In this document: one piece after another, positions 12,001-27,000 of the stretch
Numbering within the stretch: position 1 is the first letter of the stretch
Layout of the letters: every line of letters begins with the position of its first letter
Origin: Diplolepis rosae
Lineage: Eukaryota; Arthropoda; Insecta; Hymenoptera; Diplolepididae
NCBI GenBank assembly: GCA_030998225.1
Contig: JAPYXD010000382.1
Span: 620,001 to 684,000, forward strand
Direction of reading: 5' to 3'
DNA: 64,000 nucleotides
The notes under the pieces: generated by a model
What the model saw: the letters and a program-made list of their open reading frames with translations, nothing else
What the model was told of the DNA's origin: nothing
Databases searched by the model: none
Made by a program: the position numbers and the translations under genes

Positions 12001-15000
12001 GAAAATTTATTTTACATCTCAAACACGCATTGAATTTAATTTATTCCCGATCTACCATTCCTGCATATCTTACATGTCCACAAACTGGTACATTTACCTT
12101 ATGATCTTCATAGGATCTTATCTCGCATTTATGCTCCATTCTTTAAGATCTCGCGGGCGTAAACATGCATTCATCATCTTTCATGGGGATAAGTGCTTTT
12201 ACAGCGCACCCCTCTTGCAGCTAGGGAAATAATCGTTTATAGGCCTCTCGTACAGTCTCTCACCAACTCATTCCCTACATCGTTATCCGGGACCAAACAT
12301 CCTTCTCTGTTTCTAGAGATAAGCGCGTTTATCGCGTACCCGTCATACAGCTGGAAAACTACCCGTTTATAAGGCTTCCGCTTAGTCACTTACTAACTCA
12401 TTCGCGACACCGCTATGTGGGATAAAACATCCTTTTCCATTGCATTTTCCAAAATTATTATTTGTTGGTTCAAAACTACTGTTTCACGAAATAATATGAA
12501 TGCATTCATTTTTATTTTTTTGTAATTTATTTTATATTTTTATGAATATTTATTTCTTAATTATATACGAGCAAGAGACAAAGCAAAGTCAAATTTCACG
12601 AATTGTGTACACATTTTTCATCCCAGTTGTTTTTCTGTTCATATATCAGTGTTATGTTCGGAAACGTTATAGTGTCCTATTCCAAAATGATTTTTTAGGT
12701 CAAAGCTCGCGCTCTATAACCTGGGAATCAGACCTAACTATGAGAAGACAATATTATGCAAAACGGCCTTTGAATCGAAGTCAGTGAGAAAACCCTAACG
12801 CTCTTGTGTCGCGATATAACGTTTTGAATAACGTAAAGAGAATTCTATTAATTCCCTAATATTTGACTGATTATATAAGTCAGTTTGAGTGAACTTGGTG
12901 GAAGCTTAACAACTTGTTTGCAACGTGGAAAATCAGTTAACTAACTGATTGAGATACAATGTCAATGACCCTTGAGAAAATTTGCAAGCATTCATCTCTA
13001 AACATGGGGTCCAAAAAGATCGTTTTGAGAAAGTCTATCTTGAATGATTAACACTGAACAAAATTAATGCTCAATGCTTCATTTGAAGGACAAATAGACC
13101 TATCTTACTATATCTGAGCACTGAACTAATTATGCTCAATGCTCAATTGAAGGATTAAGGTTATACAATAATACAAACTAACACTGAACGACAATAATGC
13201 TCAATGTTTGTTTAAAATTTCCAAAATACACAACCAAAATATCTGAACACTGGACTATGTGATTGCTCAATTTTTAATTAAAGAACTCGAAATAAACCAA
13301 TTATTTATAATTAGCACTGAACTAATTAATCTGCTCAATGTTTAATTAATAATTGAAATAAACAAATTAAACACTCTAACAATTAAGGAACTTAAAATTA
13401 AGATAAACAAATAAACACTCTAACACTGAACTAGTTATTCTGCTCAATGTCTTAATTGATGATCGAGATAAACAAATTAAACACTGAACTAATTATTATG
13501 CTCAAAGTTTAAATAGTAATTAAAATACACAAATTAAACGCACTAACACTGAACTAGTTATTCTGCTCAATGTCTTAATTGATGATCGAGATAAACAAAT
13601 TAAACACTGAACTAATTATTATGCTCAATGTTTAAATAATAATTAAAATAAACAAATTAATCGCACTAACACTGAAATAGTTATTCAGCTCAATGTCTTA
13701 ATTGATGATCGAGATAAGCAAATAAAACACTGAATTAATAATTGACATAAACAAATTAAACATTCTATTACTGAACTAAACAAATTGCTCAATGTTTTGT
13801 GAAAATTCCTTAATGAATAAATTAAACGAACTTACATTGAACTAAATAAATTGCTCAATGTTTTATGAATTTGAGAAAATCTGTGCGTTAAACAAGTTAA
13901 GAGATTCAAATTTAAAAAATATAAAAATTGTTGGAAATCGAATTAAAGCTATTAAAAAAAAATAAACAATTTTGACTTGCTTGGATTTATTTAAACATAG
14001 AAGTCCTTACAAATTTCGTTCCTCGTCAATGAGGTCTCCGTAATATTGGTTTTACAAATGCTTGTGTATAGTTATTCAAAAAGCTTGATACGGGGCTAAA
14101 GCCCAAGTTGAACTGATTTTCCATGGAAATTGTTTTGGTTTATACCGGTTGTCCTCATATTAACTTTGCCTTTTACAAAATTCCTTGAAAATAAGCATGA
14201 TTTCATAGATTTTCTTATATTTTAAGTCCTATCCGGTAAATTTCATTTAAGTTTGACATGAATTGCTAATTTAATTTATTCGCATTCGTGAATTTCACCC
14301 CTTTCTCCTTTGCTTTTGTACTTATAAATTTAACATATTATTTAACGATAGTATTTGCTTATTTATTGTTTATTTTATGTTTACATATGTTCTGAATGCA
14401 AAATTTAACACAGGTGCTTTATATTTGATGTGAACTCTTTTCTTATACATTATTTTCTTATCCTTAATCTAAACTTAAAGAACTAGAATAAAATTTTGTC
14501 ATATCCTTGAACATACAATTTGTAGTTATTTTGATTTTGCGCGACTTTATCGATAAAGTAGTTCAAATAAAAGAAAATTAACAAAATATTATTTTGAAGA
14601 AAGTCTGTAAAAATTTGTAAGAAATCTGGAGAGTACTCTAAGTGCAGTGCCTTGAGACTGCATACAAATGTCTATTTCCCGTATATACTACGTGGCCGAA
14701 AATTTTTAATAATCGCTGTATTAATTTCCTATTCTACATGAATATTAACAATTTAAACTTATGCAGGATGTAACATCAGCAAACGCATCTTCTTATTGTG
14801 CTGTCTGTATCGAATTTATACTCTCTTATTTTTATCTTATGTTTCTTTTTTTTGGTTTATTTAAGAACAACATGTTAGGATTTTTTGAGGCACTTTGAAA
14901 GTAACGAACTATTGATTGTTGTTAATGAATTGCCAAAATTTGAAATTAGGTCTTGTTCCGCAGGCTGTAGCTCATTTCACGCAGACTAATAATATTGATT

Positions 15001-18000
15001 ATCTCGTGATACATGAACACTTGCAGATTCAGAATTTTCAGCGTTACTTATCAAGAAAATAGATTCAATAAAATGTCCGGACAGCAGAAACCGTACTTTA
15101 GTAATTAGAAGTGAAGTGAAGAAGACACGTTGGTGCAGTTGATGAAAGTATATAGGAATTCAAATGTAATTGTTTAAAACAATTAAACTAAGTGGAAAAA
15201 TTTGCTTTGGATGACGGACAAACCCCACCCACTCATAAAGAAATGATAGAGCGATGTGCTCTAAACAGCCAACTTCATTCGCAACAAGCTCTCTTATTTT
15301 AAATTTATTTATTTTTATTGCTATCAGTTTGTGTCCACATTACATTAATATGTATTTGCCGTTTAAGTTCTTATTCACACTTTCACCTGAGAAGAGTAAC
15401 AGAGTTCATTTGTTTTTGAAAACAATGAATCGAAAGAAGAAAGTTCATTCGGCTAAAAGTTTTCAGGCAAAATATTTACTTCCTGATAACGCTGAAAACT
15501 CTAAATATTAAGGTGACTTCATCTTATGGTCTTCAGACGGTAGTGAGCCAGCGGGAGATTGCCTAATTTCGGATTTTTATAGCGCCTTGGACTCTGAGGA
15601 AGAATATGTTAAAGAGAATATTCAGGCGCATATTGAAATTCTTGATAAAATGGTTTTCGCTGACTTTTCGCTGACCTCATAATAATATGAATAAGAAGAG
15701 CACAAAAGACATTTAAATTGTTTTAATTATGATTCTGTGGTACATTTTGAGTTTAAAGGTATCAAAGTTGATACAATAAATTTATTATTTAGCGTTAAAA
15801 ACTAAAAAAAAAACATAATAACTGTCACTGAAGGCAGTGCAGTGGTTCGTCAATTTCCATGTCTCAACTGTCACTTCTGTTGATGGTGATTCTCGTTCGT
15901 TATCTAAAGTTGTGTTACATTAAATGTTACATCTTGGTCACAATTAACGGTACAAGGATTTATAACTTCAATTTTCGTCAACATGTCACTGTCATGTAAA
16001 GGTTACATAAATTTATTTCGTAAAACGTGGTTGTCATTCCTCTCTCTGTGCTATGAAATTGCATATGAATGTTCGTCTTATACGGCTGTTGTTAGTTATG
16101 TTAAGTTGTGTAACATCGAATGTTACATCACTGTTACAATTTACTGTGCAAAGATTTATATCCTCAATCTGTGTTACGTACAATAAATATTCCATGACGC
16201 TTGCGCGGCCGTCACTTGGAATATACATTTGTTTGTGCTATAAAACTGTATCTGATTGTATACAGATTTTCAATGTCCCAATCACTGCTATCTAAATGTT
16301 ACGTAACTATTTTGTAATACTGTTTAATTCCAATTCCTTCCCGGGGGGGGGGGGGGGGTAGTCGTTTATCAGTACTTCGGTACCTCACATCGAAACTCAC
16401 GGTCGAAATTTATTAAAAACACTTCAATGATTTACATGGTTTACGGGTTCACAATAGTTCGCACGAAAAGAAGTCTAAAACACGGGGGGGGGGGGGGGGG
16501 GGCTAGAAGTGTCCTCGAAGGGGGGAGAATTTAGGAACTCAATATTCTCTCGACTTACGCGAAATAGGTTATTTTATTCTATGTTACTAATATAAATGCA
16601 AGACTATATTCTAAGGGACTATGTTTATGCGAGGTGCTCCCGGGCTCAGTAAAGTTAAACACAGAAGGACTTTCTTAGCCAGCTACTCTACAATCTTGGC
16701 TCCACGCCACAATGGCGAGCCGCACTCACGCACTCAATGCCACCTTACTGTTCTGTTTACCGCAGAATACAAATTCTCTTACCTCGTATACAATAACCGA
16801 CAAATCCACTCAATATCCGTAAATTATGGCTAGGTCCTCTAATAATTTTTACAGTCACTCCACTTTTATTATGCTCCGATCGTACAGTCCCACTGGGTCG
16901 AAGGTCGCACAAGGAAGAAGGATTCTCTCCGATATTCTTCTCCTCGTGCTCGAGAGTCAGGGTGCGATCGTAGATCCAGTTCTCCTATGCCCGCCGTAAC
17001 TAGCGATAACGTTCTGTAGTTCTCCGCTGGAGGTATAGTCCACCTAGGTCCTGTCGATAAAGACGTGATCTCTATGGTAATCCGTCATAAGGCGGCATCC
17101 ACACCGTGGAATCCAATGGGGTGCCATGCATAAAGGCGATCCACAATGTTAAGTCGACGGTAGGTCCTGATGTCGACCCTTCTTGTTCTAACCGGGGGCG
17201 TGTTCTCACTGACTGAATAAATAAAATTATAACCATCCTCTGTTAGCAACCGGAACTCGCCTAGTATCTTGAGCAGGGAGGTGCCATCAATACTTTATCT
17301 GTAGTCCAGTCCGTGCTCAACTCTGGTACGTGCCTGGAGTCTCAAACAGGGCTGGAGCGTTGAATACTCGTACTCCGTCAGGTTGGTGTCTGGGAACATG
17401 GGAAGCCTCCCTTTTACAGTTTGGCAGGTGGCAAGAGCCTCGGATGGGGTTTTGATGTCCCCGTCTGACTCCGCACTCACAGGCTGTAACTATTGGTAGG
17501 GTCCTGCAACCCCTTTTATAGTCTGTTTTTTCTTTTTTATTTATTTATTTTTTCAAACTCGCTGTTTCGACCGACCATCCATGAAGTTTTTAAAGGCGAA
17601 CGTGCTCCGAAGAAGACGAAGACGGTGAAATTGGCTAGCAAGGTGATGACCACTGTTTTATGGGATACACGTTGGATCATCTACATTGATTACTTGGAAA
17701 AAGAACAAACGATTACTGGAGCGTATTATGCGTTGTTATTGCCCTGGTTAAGCGAAGAAATCAAGAAGAAACGTCGTTATTTGAAAAAGGAAAAGATCCT
17801 CTTCCACCAAAGACAACGCACGGATGCTCACCTGCGCAGTTTCGAAGGCCGAAATTATGGAATCAAAATTCGAAATATTACAACATCCACCGGGTTTGGC
17901 CTCCAATCACATTTTTCAATTTCCAAACTTGAAAAAACGGCTCAGCGGACAACGGTTCACGTCGAACGAGGTCATCGCCCAAAAAGATGCATAATCAATC

Positions 18001-21000
18001 ACAGTCTTTCTAAGTACTCCTGGTTTAAAAGTGGTTACTTCGCAGAAAAACCAGGAAAATTTGAGAATCTGGTAGACTGTTTCTTCAAAACATTTTCCAA
18101 CACATTATAATAATGTATAATAATCGCTTAATCCTATTAGATATCTGGAAAGCAAGGGCAATATAGAGAACATGTCTTGGGATGCTGGAATTTCAGATGA
18201 TCCGAGCCAAATCTGATTTGATGTCGTCGTGGTCCCAAAAATAAGGATAAATCCTTGTCCTTGTGCAATCCATTCGCGCACACACCTCTTTTTTCTCATT
18301 TATACCAAATAGTTTTAAAAGAAGAAAGTTGTAATTGACTTTCAACCGGAGAGATGGCAGTACTTTTATACTCGCCTGTCCTTCTCTTTCTTTCTGATAA
18401 ACCTATTTCTGGTTTTTAGAAAATAAGCTCCTCGTTGTTTAGAGATTCGATGAGATGTGAATTTTCTAGACTAGTCAGTACTTAGCTAACTAGACTTTTA
18501 GGTTCTTTGTGCCGTTTTCTGCACCCAACTGCTTTGCACCCAAACATCTGAATTTTCATCAAGTAAGAAGTTATTAAGATTCTACTGGTGCAAAAGTTAT
18601 TCAAGTGACCGAGTGCTTCAAATTTTCCTGAAGACGCTCAGAGTCCAACACGCGAGTTGGCAACTGTGAATTTTCATCCTGGGAATTGAACCTACCCTGA
18701 GTTCCTGCAGCGGCGCCTGCGTGTCTACCCGATGGATCGTTTCCTGCAATTCAAGGCCATCTTTACAAATACTCCATGTAAATACTATATTACTTTTTTT
18801 CCATTCATTTCTAGCCGTTCAATCATTTAATGATTGGGTTTCTCCTCTAGAAACCAATAATTTAGAAGAGGATTCCTGTTCTGGTTGTCAATTCGATTAA
18901 AAACGTAAATTCTTACTATAAATATGTATATATATGTATAATTTCAACCACTCTTTTTTGCTATTGCTTAAAGTTTGTATTTCTGTCTTTTAAATTCATT
19001 GTGTAAAAATATATGTGTGTTCAAATGTACCTCTAAATATATTACATTATTTAATGACCTTTTGTTCCTGTTCCCTTAGCTTGAAGCCTTGTGCTTCATA
19101 AATAAAACCGGATAATGTAATATAATTTGAATTGAGTCTGTTTAGTCTATTGAGACGTAACAATATTATTAGTATTAACACGTATTGCTTAAAAAAATCT
19201 CTGTTTCACTTATAAATAATGAATACTTACTATTTTGAATTAATTTAGGAGATAAAAGTAGTCATGAATGCTGAAAAAGTGAAAACTTAATTTTTAATAA
19301 CATTTCTTTGTTCACAAATATGTTTAAGTACTCATGGAAATTGATATTTAGGAGAGAAAAGTAGTAACAAATACAGAAAAAGTGAAAAACTAATCTTTAA
19401 TAACATTAATTTGTTCATAAATATGTTTCATTGTTCATAACAATTAGCGATTGAACCATTTTGAGCTTATTTCTGCGAAGAAATGAATGAAAAATACGTC
19501 AGAAATGAAAAATTAATTCAAAAAATTTAATTAATGTATCCAAAATGTCTAATTAATAAAGACTAATTATTCAGTGCATTATACATATTTTACTGTATTA
19601 TTCAAAAGGTCACTGAAATTAAATTTTTTCGTACGTTTAACTAGTTCGAGACATCATAATTTTTAACCTATTGAAGTTGGAACCAGTTTTTTGATTTCTC
19701 AGAATTGAGTCCTCTTTTATTTATACTTATATAATTTCCACATTAAAATTGCAGAAATAATCAAGAAAACGTGTTTTTCACTTTTTCAGAAAAAGAGCGA
19801 AAAACCAGTGAAAAACACAAAATTTTAAAAATTCATAACTCCGAAGTTTATAAAGATAGAACATTTTTTTTAAATTTACGTCGCATTTTATATACTTTTA
19901 GTTGTGGTCTCGCAGCATTAACGTAAATTTATTAGGGAACACTCTAGTTCCCAAAAACTAGACAGTCACTCAAATAGGCAAAAGGGTGTCAACTTTGAGA
20001 GGTTCGGCTTGAATTGAAAATAATTACGTGTACTTTATATCATTTGGAGAAGATTATGATGTAGTCCATCGATTATACAAATTCTAGATGGTTTTTTGAG
20101 AAGTAGCGATTTTTGGGCAAAAAAAACAGTTTGCTTCGAAATGCAGTATATCGGAAAGTATTGGCGCTAGGACATTGTCGTTTTTTTTAATTTGTCAGAA
20201 TTATTTCTACTTTAATTTCTTTCTCTACGTTTTTTTGCTAAAATTCATAGGAGATGAACAATCCACGCATATGTGATTTATGGCACCTTTTTCCAAAAAT
20301 TTACCCGGGTTTTGGTCCGAAATTCTTGTCACAAAACAAAATTGTATATAAGTTACCCAAAATGAAGCCATTTAGCCAAAAAAATGCGCAAGTAAGTTAA
20401 AACGGTGTAAAATGACAACTTGTCTGGACTATTAATAACTTTCTTAAATGTACCTTTTTCTTCTGCGCAATTTTTTTAATTCGTACGCTTTGCCAAGAAT
20501 GTTGTAACTTGATTATTATTCCATCCTTCCAATATTCCGAACATGCGTTGGAAAGTTACTGCCGTTGTGCATCTTTTTCAGTATATGTCATTCATTTGAA
20601 GCGTAAACAACAATAATTTTTTTCACCTAAATATGTCGAACTTTGTGCCTGAAAAAGTGTTTTTGCGGGCAGTTCTTCTTCATTACTTTAATATAAAGAA
20701 AACTGCTGCCGAAAGTCATCGTATTGTGGTGGAAGTTTATGGTGAACATGCTCTAGCTGAGCGAACGTGCCAAAAGTGGTTTGCACGATTTAAAAGTGAT
20801 GATTTTGGCTTGGAAGACGAAGAACGCCCTGGGCAGCCAAAAAAGTTTGAAGATGAAGAACTGGAAGCATTACTCGATTAAGATTGTTGCTAAACACAAG
20901 AAGAGCTCGCAGAATCTTTGGGAGTCACTCAAGCAGCCATTTTAAAACGTTTAAAAGCAGCCGGATACATTCAAAAGCAAGAAAATTGGGTTCAACATGA

Positions 21001-24000
21001 ACTCAAGCCGAGAGACGTTGAAAGGCGGTTTTGCATGTCCGAAATGCTGCCGGAACGCCACAAAAACAAGTCATTTTCGCATCGCATTGTTACTGGTGAT
21101 GAAAAATGGATCCATTACAACCCCAAGCGCAATAAATCATATGTGAAACCCGGCCAACCAGGCAAATCAACGGCAAAGCCGAATATCCATGGCGCGAAGG
21201 TAATTTTAAAGGCAAAAGATCAAGCTTGTTTTTAAACATCCCACTCCCACGGCAGGAGGGGCAACCTAAACACTAGCGCTCCCCACGACATCACTTCCAC
21301 CCAAACAAACTCTACGTCGGTGTCCAGCAGGCCATGCCCGCGTAATGCTTTAGTGGTGGCCCAATATAGATTTCGTCAGAGCCATCTGGCGTAAGCTCAA
21401 AACCCTAAAAGAAGATAATAGATGACTGTTCAGATCATGTTCAGATCATATTCAGATCATGTTCAGATAATTCAGGAAATAATGAAATCGGAATAAACTT
21501 TGAGGTTAAATAAAATTATGTAAGTAATTATTATCGAGTAATTATTCGAATCGTATTGTTAATCTTGCTTTTTGTGATTGCAGTTTCCTGATGAGTGCAT
21601 CCTCACATACATGGAGTTTTAATTGTGTATCGCAGAGTACTGTCAGGCTAAACACAAATAGAGATGATCACCCAAGCGTCCCAAAATTACAAATATATAC
21701 ATTGAAATAATAATACTCCATGTATGTAAGGATGCACTTATCAATAAAACTGCAATCACAAAAAGCAAGTTTATCAATGCGATTCGAATACTTACTCAAT
21801 AATAATTATTTAAATATTTTTATTAAACCTCCAAGTTTATTCCTATCCGTTAGCATCTTAGCAGATTTTAGCGACCATTAGCAGCCATTAGTGATGCAAC
21901 TACGGTGCGGTGGTCAGCGGGGTGAGGTATAAGAAATTATACTTCGGCGCCATCTGGCGTAAGCTCAAAACAGGATCAAAGTATAGTGGCCGCTATCGCC
22001 TATGCTCGCGAACACGGCTTGGTGTCCAGCATATCGTCGATACCGTATTCGGGGTTGTACACAAGGATCTCAGCCCTCCTTGATGCAACCTGATACCAGG
22101 CAGAGTCCTAAGCGTCCCTCTTCCTCCCGAGGTTGAGATGTACGAGGTTGAGATGTACGAACTTACATTCCCATCACTCAACCTCCTCACTTCCTTTCGG
22201 AACACTGGTAAAAAACCGCTTCCGGAAACATATGCGACATCCTTTCCTCTACTATTCACGCATGTCAGGTCTCTTGCTCCGGTAGCAACGGGCGACCCCA
22301 GTATGTTCGCGGGTGCGGCAATTCACCCACCTGACTCTCACGTTTCTCAACTGAACAGACGTATTTAACAAATTGACTTTAACTGGTATCGAAAATAAAT
22401 AAATAAAACTTGAACATCCACAGAAATATATTGGAAAGGAACGTATTTTTGTAACTCCCGTAGAGAGGGTTTTTAAAAACAATTTTATCGATTAAAATAT
22501 ACATATTTTCCAGAAATAAATTAAATATATACATATAACATAATATTCAATACGTGTATTTTAGAGTCACACCTTGAAGTCTCGAAAGAAAAGTTGTCTT
22601 GGACATCCAATATCTTTAACATGGAATGTAACTTTTCCCCTTTTTTCCTGGCTACGAAAATCCGGACTAACTGCTCTTTCGGAACTATGAGGCATAATCG
22701 TATTTATAAAAATTTTCATGGCTAATTCATGTATTTACTTTCAACTAGGATTGAAAAGTATCGCCCCCAAGTATTTACCGACATTGTTGGAAATGATGAC
22801 ACTGTTTCTCGTTTGGCGGTGTTTGCTCAACACGGAAATGTTCCAAATATTATTATCGCGGGTCCACCTGGTGTCGGAAAAACAACAACAATTCTCTGCC
22901 TAGCACGTATTTTATTAGGGCCTGCTTTTAAAGAAGCTGTGCTAGAATTAAATGCTTCTAACGATAGAGGTATCGATGTTGTGAGGAATAAAATAAAAAT
23001 GTTCGCCCAGAAAAAGGTTAGTATGTTTAATTAATAACATTATTACATTATTACATTATTCTGCACATCTGGAGCATAGGGTGGATGGAGTATCAACTCG
23101 ATCCTTAATTCTTGAAAAACAAGCTTTTGTGAGTGCTTGAGTCTTTTGTCAATAAACAATAGAAAATGATTCTTTGAGAATTTCAGAATACTGTCTCAAG
23201 TTTGAATTCATTAACTGTAAAGTAAACGGTCTTTAACTCGGCTGCAGAGTCTTCGTCAGCGAAAAGAAATCTAGTTGAAACCTCAGTATCTTTCGGTCAT
23301 AAAGAAAATCATGAAACTACTGCAAAACTTCAAAGTAGTTTTGCATCAGCATAACGGTGTCTGGAACACAAAAGTATCACTCTTTCATGTCCTATCCTAA
23401 TTTAACTTTAACAATGAGAAAATATTCATTGTCTTCTCAGTTCAACGTTCTCCCAAAGAAAACTGTACGACAAAGTAGTAAAAGAAGTGTAGGAGCAATG
23501 GAATAAGCACTTTGCTCATTCATTGATGTAAGAGGCGAGAGGGCTCCCACCAAAAAACATCACGAATTAATTGAATTTGAAACTCATATTCCGCTTTAAA
23601 TAATTTAAAAAAAATTAATTAAAATGTTACATGCGAGTCTATTAAATAAGTGTCCTTATTTGTTTTTTTTGTACCCTAAATTAATATCAGCATAAAATAT
23701 TATTCCGTGCTGATATTAACTCACGTGGTACAATAAGGAAAGGCTACACTTAAATCGCTCGTAACCTGAGCCTTCCTGATAACCACCGCGACTCGGTATT
23801 TCTGGGGTGGCGAGTTCAAGGCGAATGCGAGTGAAGAGTGAAGAATGAAGGATGAGAGAGCGTGAAGAACGTAGAAGTGGATCGAGACTCCGTATAACGT
23901 GCTTGTTCTACCGTTACGAATAGGAATAAGAAGAAACAATTAAATTGTATAAATCAGACGAGGTTTCTTAAAGATGTGAACAGCCTGATTCATGTAATGT

Positions 24001-27000
24001 GCATACAATATGTATATATGGGTCATTTCATGGGAGATTTACAGTCAATATTTTTTTTGCCTTCTTACTTCGAAAATAATCGACACGTTTTTTTTTTCAA
24101 TGTGATACTTGAAAATTTCGAGATACAATTATTTTAAGTTTGGCACTCGGGAAAAATTTTTTTTTTTCTAACAACTCACTGTAAAAGCAGTTTTGAATAT
24201 AAAATGTAACCCTTGCACTTGAAATGCGGGAAAGAGTACAAGCTTTCAAAAAAGTTATACTTGTAGCACACATTTCGTTGTTTTTTTTTTGTAATAACAG
24301 TACAGTACATTCTTATAAACAATTGAATTTTTTTTATTTGGAACTGATTTTTTTCCGATTTTTTTGTTTCTAAATTTTTGTTGAAGCTTTATCAATATTC
24401 AGGCAAAATTTTGGAATGGAAAAATGAAAACTGTAGGTGTAATTAATTTATAAAATCTGTCCCGCGCGTTGCAACGAACGAGCTCGCACGCTACAACTAC
24501 GCTTACGCTTGTTTAGGCATTATTGGACTCGAAGCACGTGTGGCAGTGAACCGCTGCAATGGGCAGGACAGATTTTATAAATTAATTACACCTACAGTTT
24601 TCATTTTTCCATTCCAAAATTTTTCCGGCATTTCAAGTGCAAGGGTTACATTTTATATTCAAAACTGCTTTTACAGTGAGCTGTTAAAAAAAAAAATTTT
24701 CCCAAATGCCAAACGCAAAAAAATTATATCTCGAAAGTTTCAAGTATCACATTAAAAAAAAAATGCGTCGATTATTTTCGAAGGAAGAAGGCAAAAAAAA
24801 ATATTTCGTCGAAAAAAAAATTTTTACTGTAAATTTCCCATGAAATGAACCATATATATTACATGCCTACCACCACGAAATCACCTCATGAATAAGAAAA
24901 TATGTAAAAAAAATGGATAGAAATGTAAAGAAGAGAAAGAACGAATGTAAGAGAGAATGAAGCCTGGAGGAGGGTGAGAGACAGAATTATTTCCCAGCAG
25001 CTCAAGCTAGCATCGCGCACCATAGCCACCTTTCTGCTTTTTGCTTGCTTCCGTCTTTCGCTTGCCCAGGCGCGTACCGATGAGAGTAAATATATGCATA
25101 GAAAATATTTAATTTCATGAATGACACGATCGGCTCTGCAGCTCAGTGCGAGGTCGAGCATACACCTATGCCTTTCCCTTCCCCGCAACCATCCGAGCCT
25201 AAATGCATATACCAACTGACCTATCACAACAAAAGCCACGTGCTTTTGAAACTTCAATTAAAACTTGTCTGAACAATGAAATTTTTTTAGTGACAATTTT
25301 ATTAATACAACAATTACAAATAACAATTAAAATTCAGACAAGTTAAAATTGTAGGAATTCTACTATAATTTTAAGTTAATGTTCAAAATATTATATCTCA
25401 AATTGTGTGTTCGGTAAGAATACTCGCGCCATTGTCAGCACCAGCCCTTTCTAGCGGGAAAAATGTGAAAAAGAAACAAGACAGAGGAAGCAGTCTAAGA
25501 CGCACCAGTATTGAGAAAGGACGTATTCAGTACATCATGTAATTTTACTCCATATATCTTTTGAAATATAGTTCTTTTATGAATATACTCCTGATAAACC
25601 TACAACATTATTAAGTATCATATCCCACAAAACATTTCAATACAAATTGAAATAAAGGAATCTGAAAATTGTTTCTGAAATAAATCATGAATGTGCATCA
25701 AATGGTAGATGTGAGCCACTTCCTTTCGATATAATGTCAAGGATGAAGGTATCCAATGACACCTAAAGATCAGCAAAAGTCGGATTACTAAAATCAGCAT
25801 TTACATAGTTCCCACGTACCCCTTCCACTTCTATTTTGTTCAATCCAAACCTCCTTAATAAGCAAAAATCCCTACCATGCTTACCTGGTGATGAGTTTAT
25901 GAGCCGAATCGAGAACAAATCAAATTCGCAGTTTTCTAAGTGTCTTGAGCAAGCTTTGACCTTAGAATAGAAAAAAAATAGAATTTTCGTACATCGTACA
26001 GGACTCGCCTAGGACGGGTCTAGGCGTAACTGTTAAAACCAAAAAAACCCCTCTCTCGAACCAATACACCACCTGCGGAAGCGCCTTTCGGCTTTAAACT
26101 TCGCGGGCAGTTGGTTCTAGCTCAAAGTCACGTACGACTCTTCCGTCATCTGTTCGCCCGGGACCCCATCCGTGGACACACGGCCGTATGGCAGGCCGGA
26201 TAGCCGCGCCAACCAGGGGAGGAACAAAAAGATTCCTCCCCCGATCGACGCGGACGGCCAAGTCAGCCCAAGACGCAGAACCGCGGGTGCAGGCCCCGAT
26301 GCGATTTCTACTTGCCCTCATTGTTGCCGCGTTCTGCACGCCCATCGAGCTCCCTCCTTTTTATCACCAGGGTGACGAATGACTAGATAAGCATCCATAT
26401 CTGTTCAGACTGGAGCATGAGAGAGACCATCGTGTCAGGAGTGAGTTGTGCGCCCACTGCCCGACCAACAGCCTCGCTTTCCGCGCCCCACCTGAAACAG
26501 ACGAAGGGTGTGTGCTCTGCATTTTCCACAAGGGATCCGCAGTAGCGACACGACTCATCGTCTCTTTTCTTGAAGCGCTTCAGATACGCATTGAAGCAAC
26601 CATGGCCCGAAAGCGCTTGCGCCAGGTAAAAGCCGACTTGACCGTGCTTTCTATCCAGCCAGGAGGCGAGCTCCGGGATTAGACGGTGTGCCCATCTCCG
26701 GGATTGGTCACCATGCCATCTGGTCTGCTATTCCTCGACGAGTCTGCGCCTTCCATCCTTGCGGATGGCCTCCTTCGCGCGAGCGATTTCCTGCAGGTTT
26801 GTTAAGCAGGTGAGCTCCTTACGGAGCTAAAAGGTCTCCTTCATTTCCTCTGCCAATAAGTCTATTGGTGGGACGCTCGCCAGGACCAGCTCAGCGCTCG
26901 TCGACACAGTTCGGCATGCTGAGACAATTCTCAGAACCACACCTCACTGTACCGAGAGCAGCTTTTTCTGGATAACATGGTCGTTAAGGGCACTTGTACA

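Noticed and set aside
13030..13880. CRISPR-like array
   Set aside because: The spacers are themselves repetitive, the host is eukaryotic, and there are no cas genes; it is a tandem satellite.
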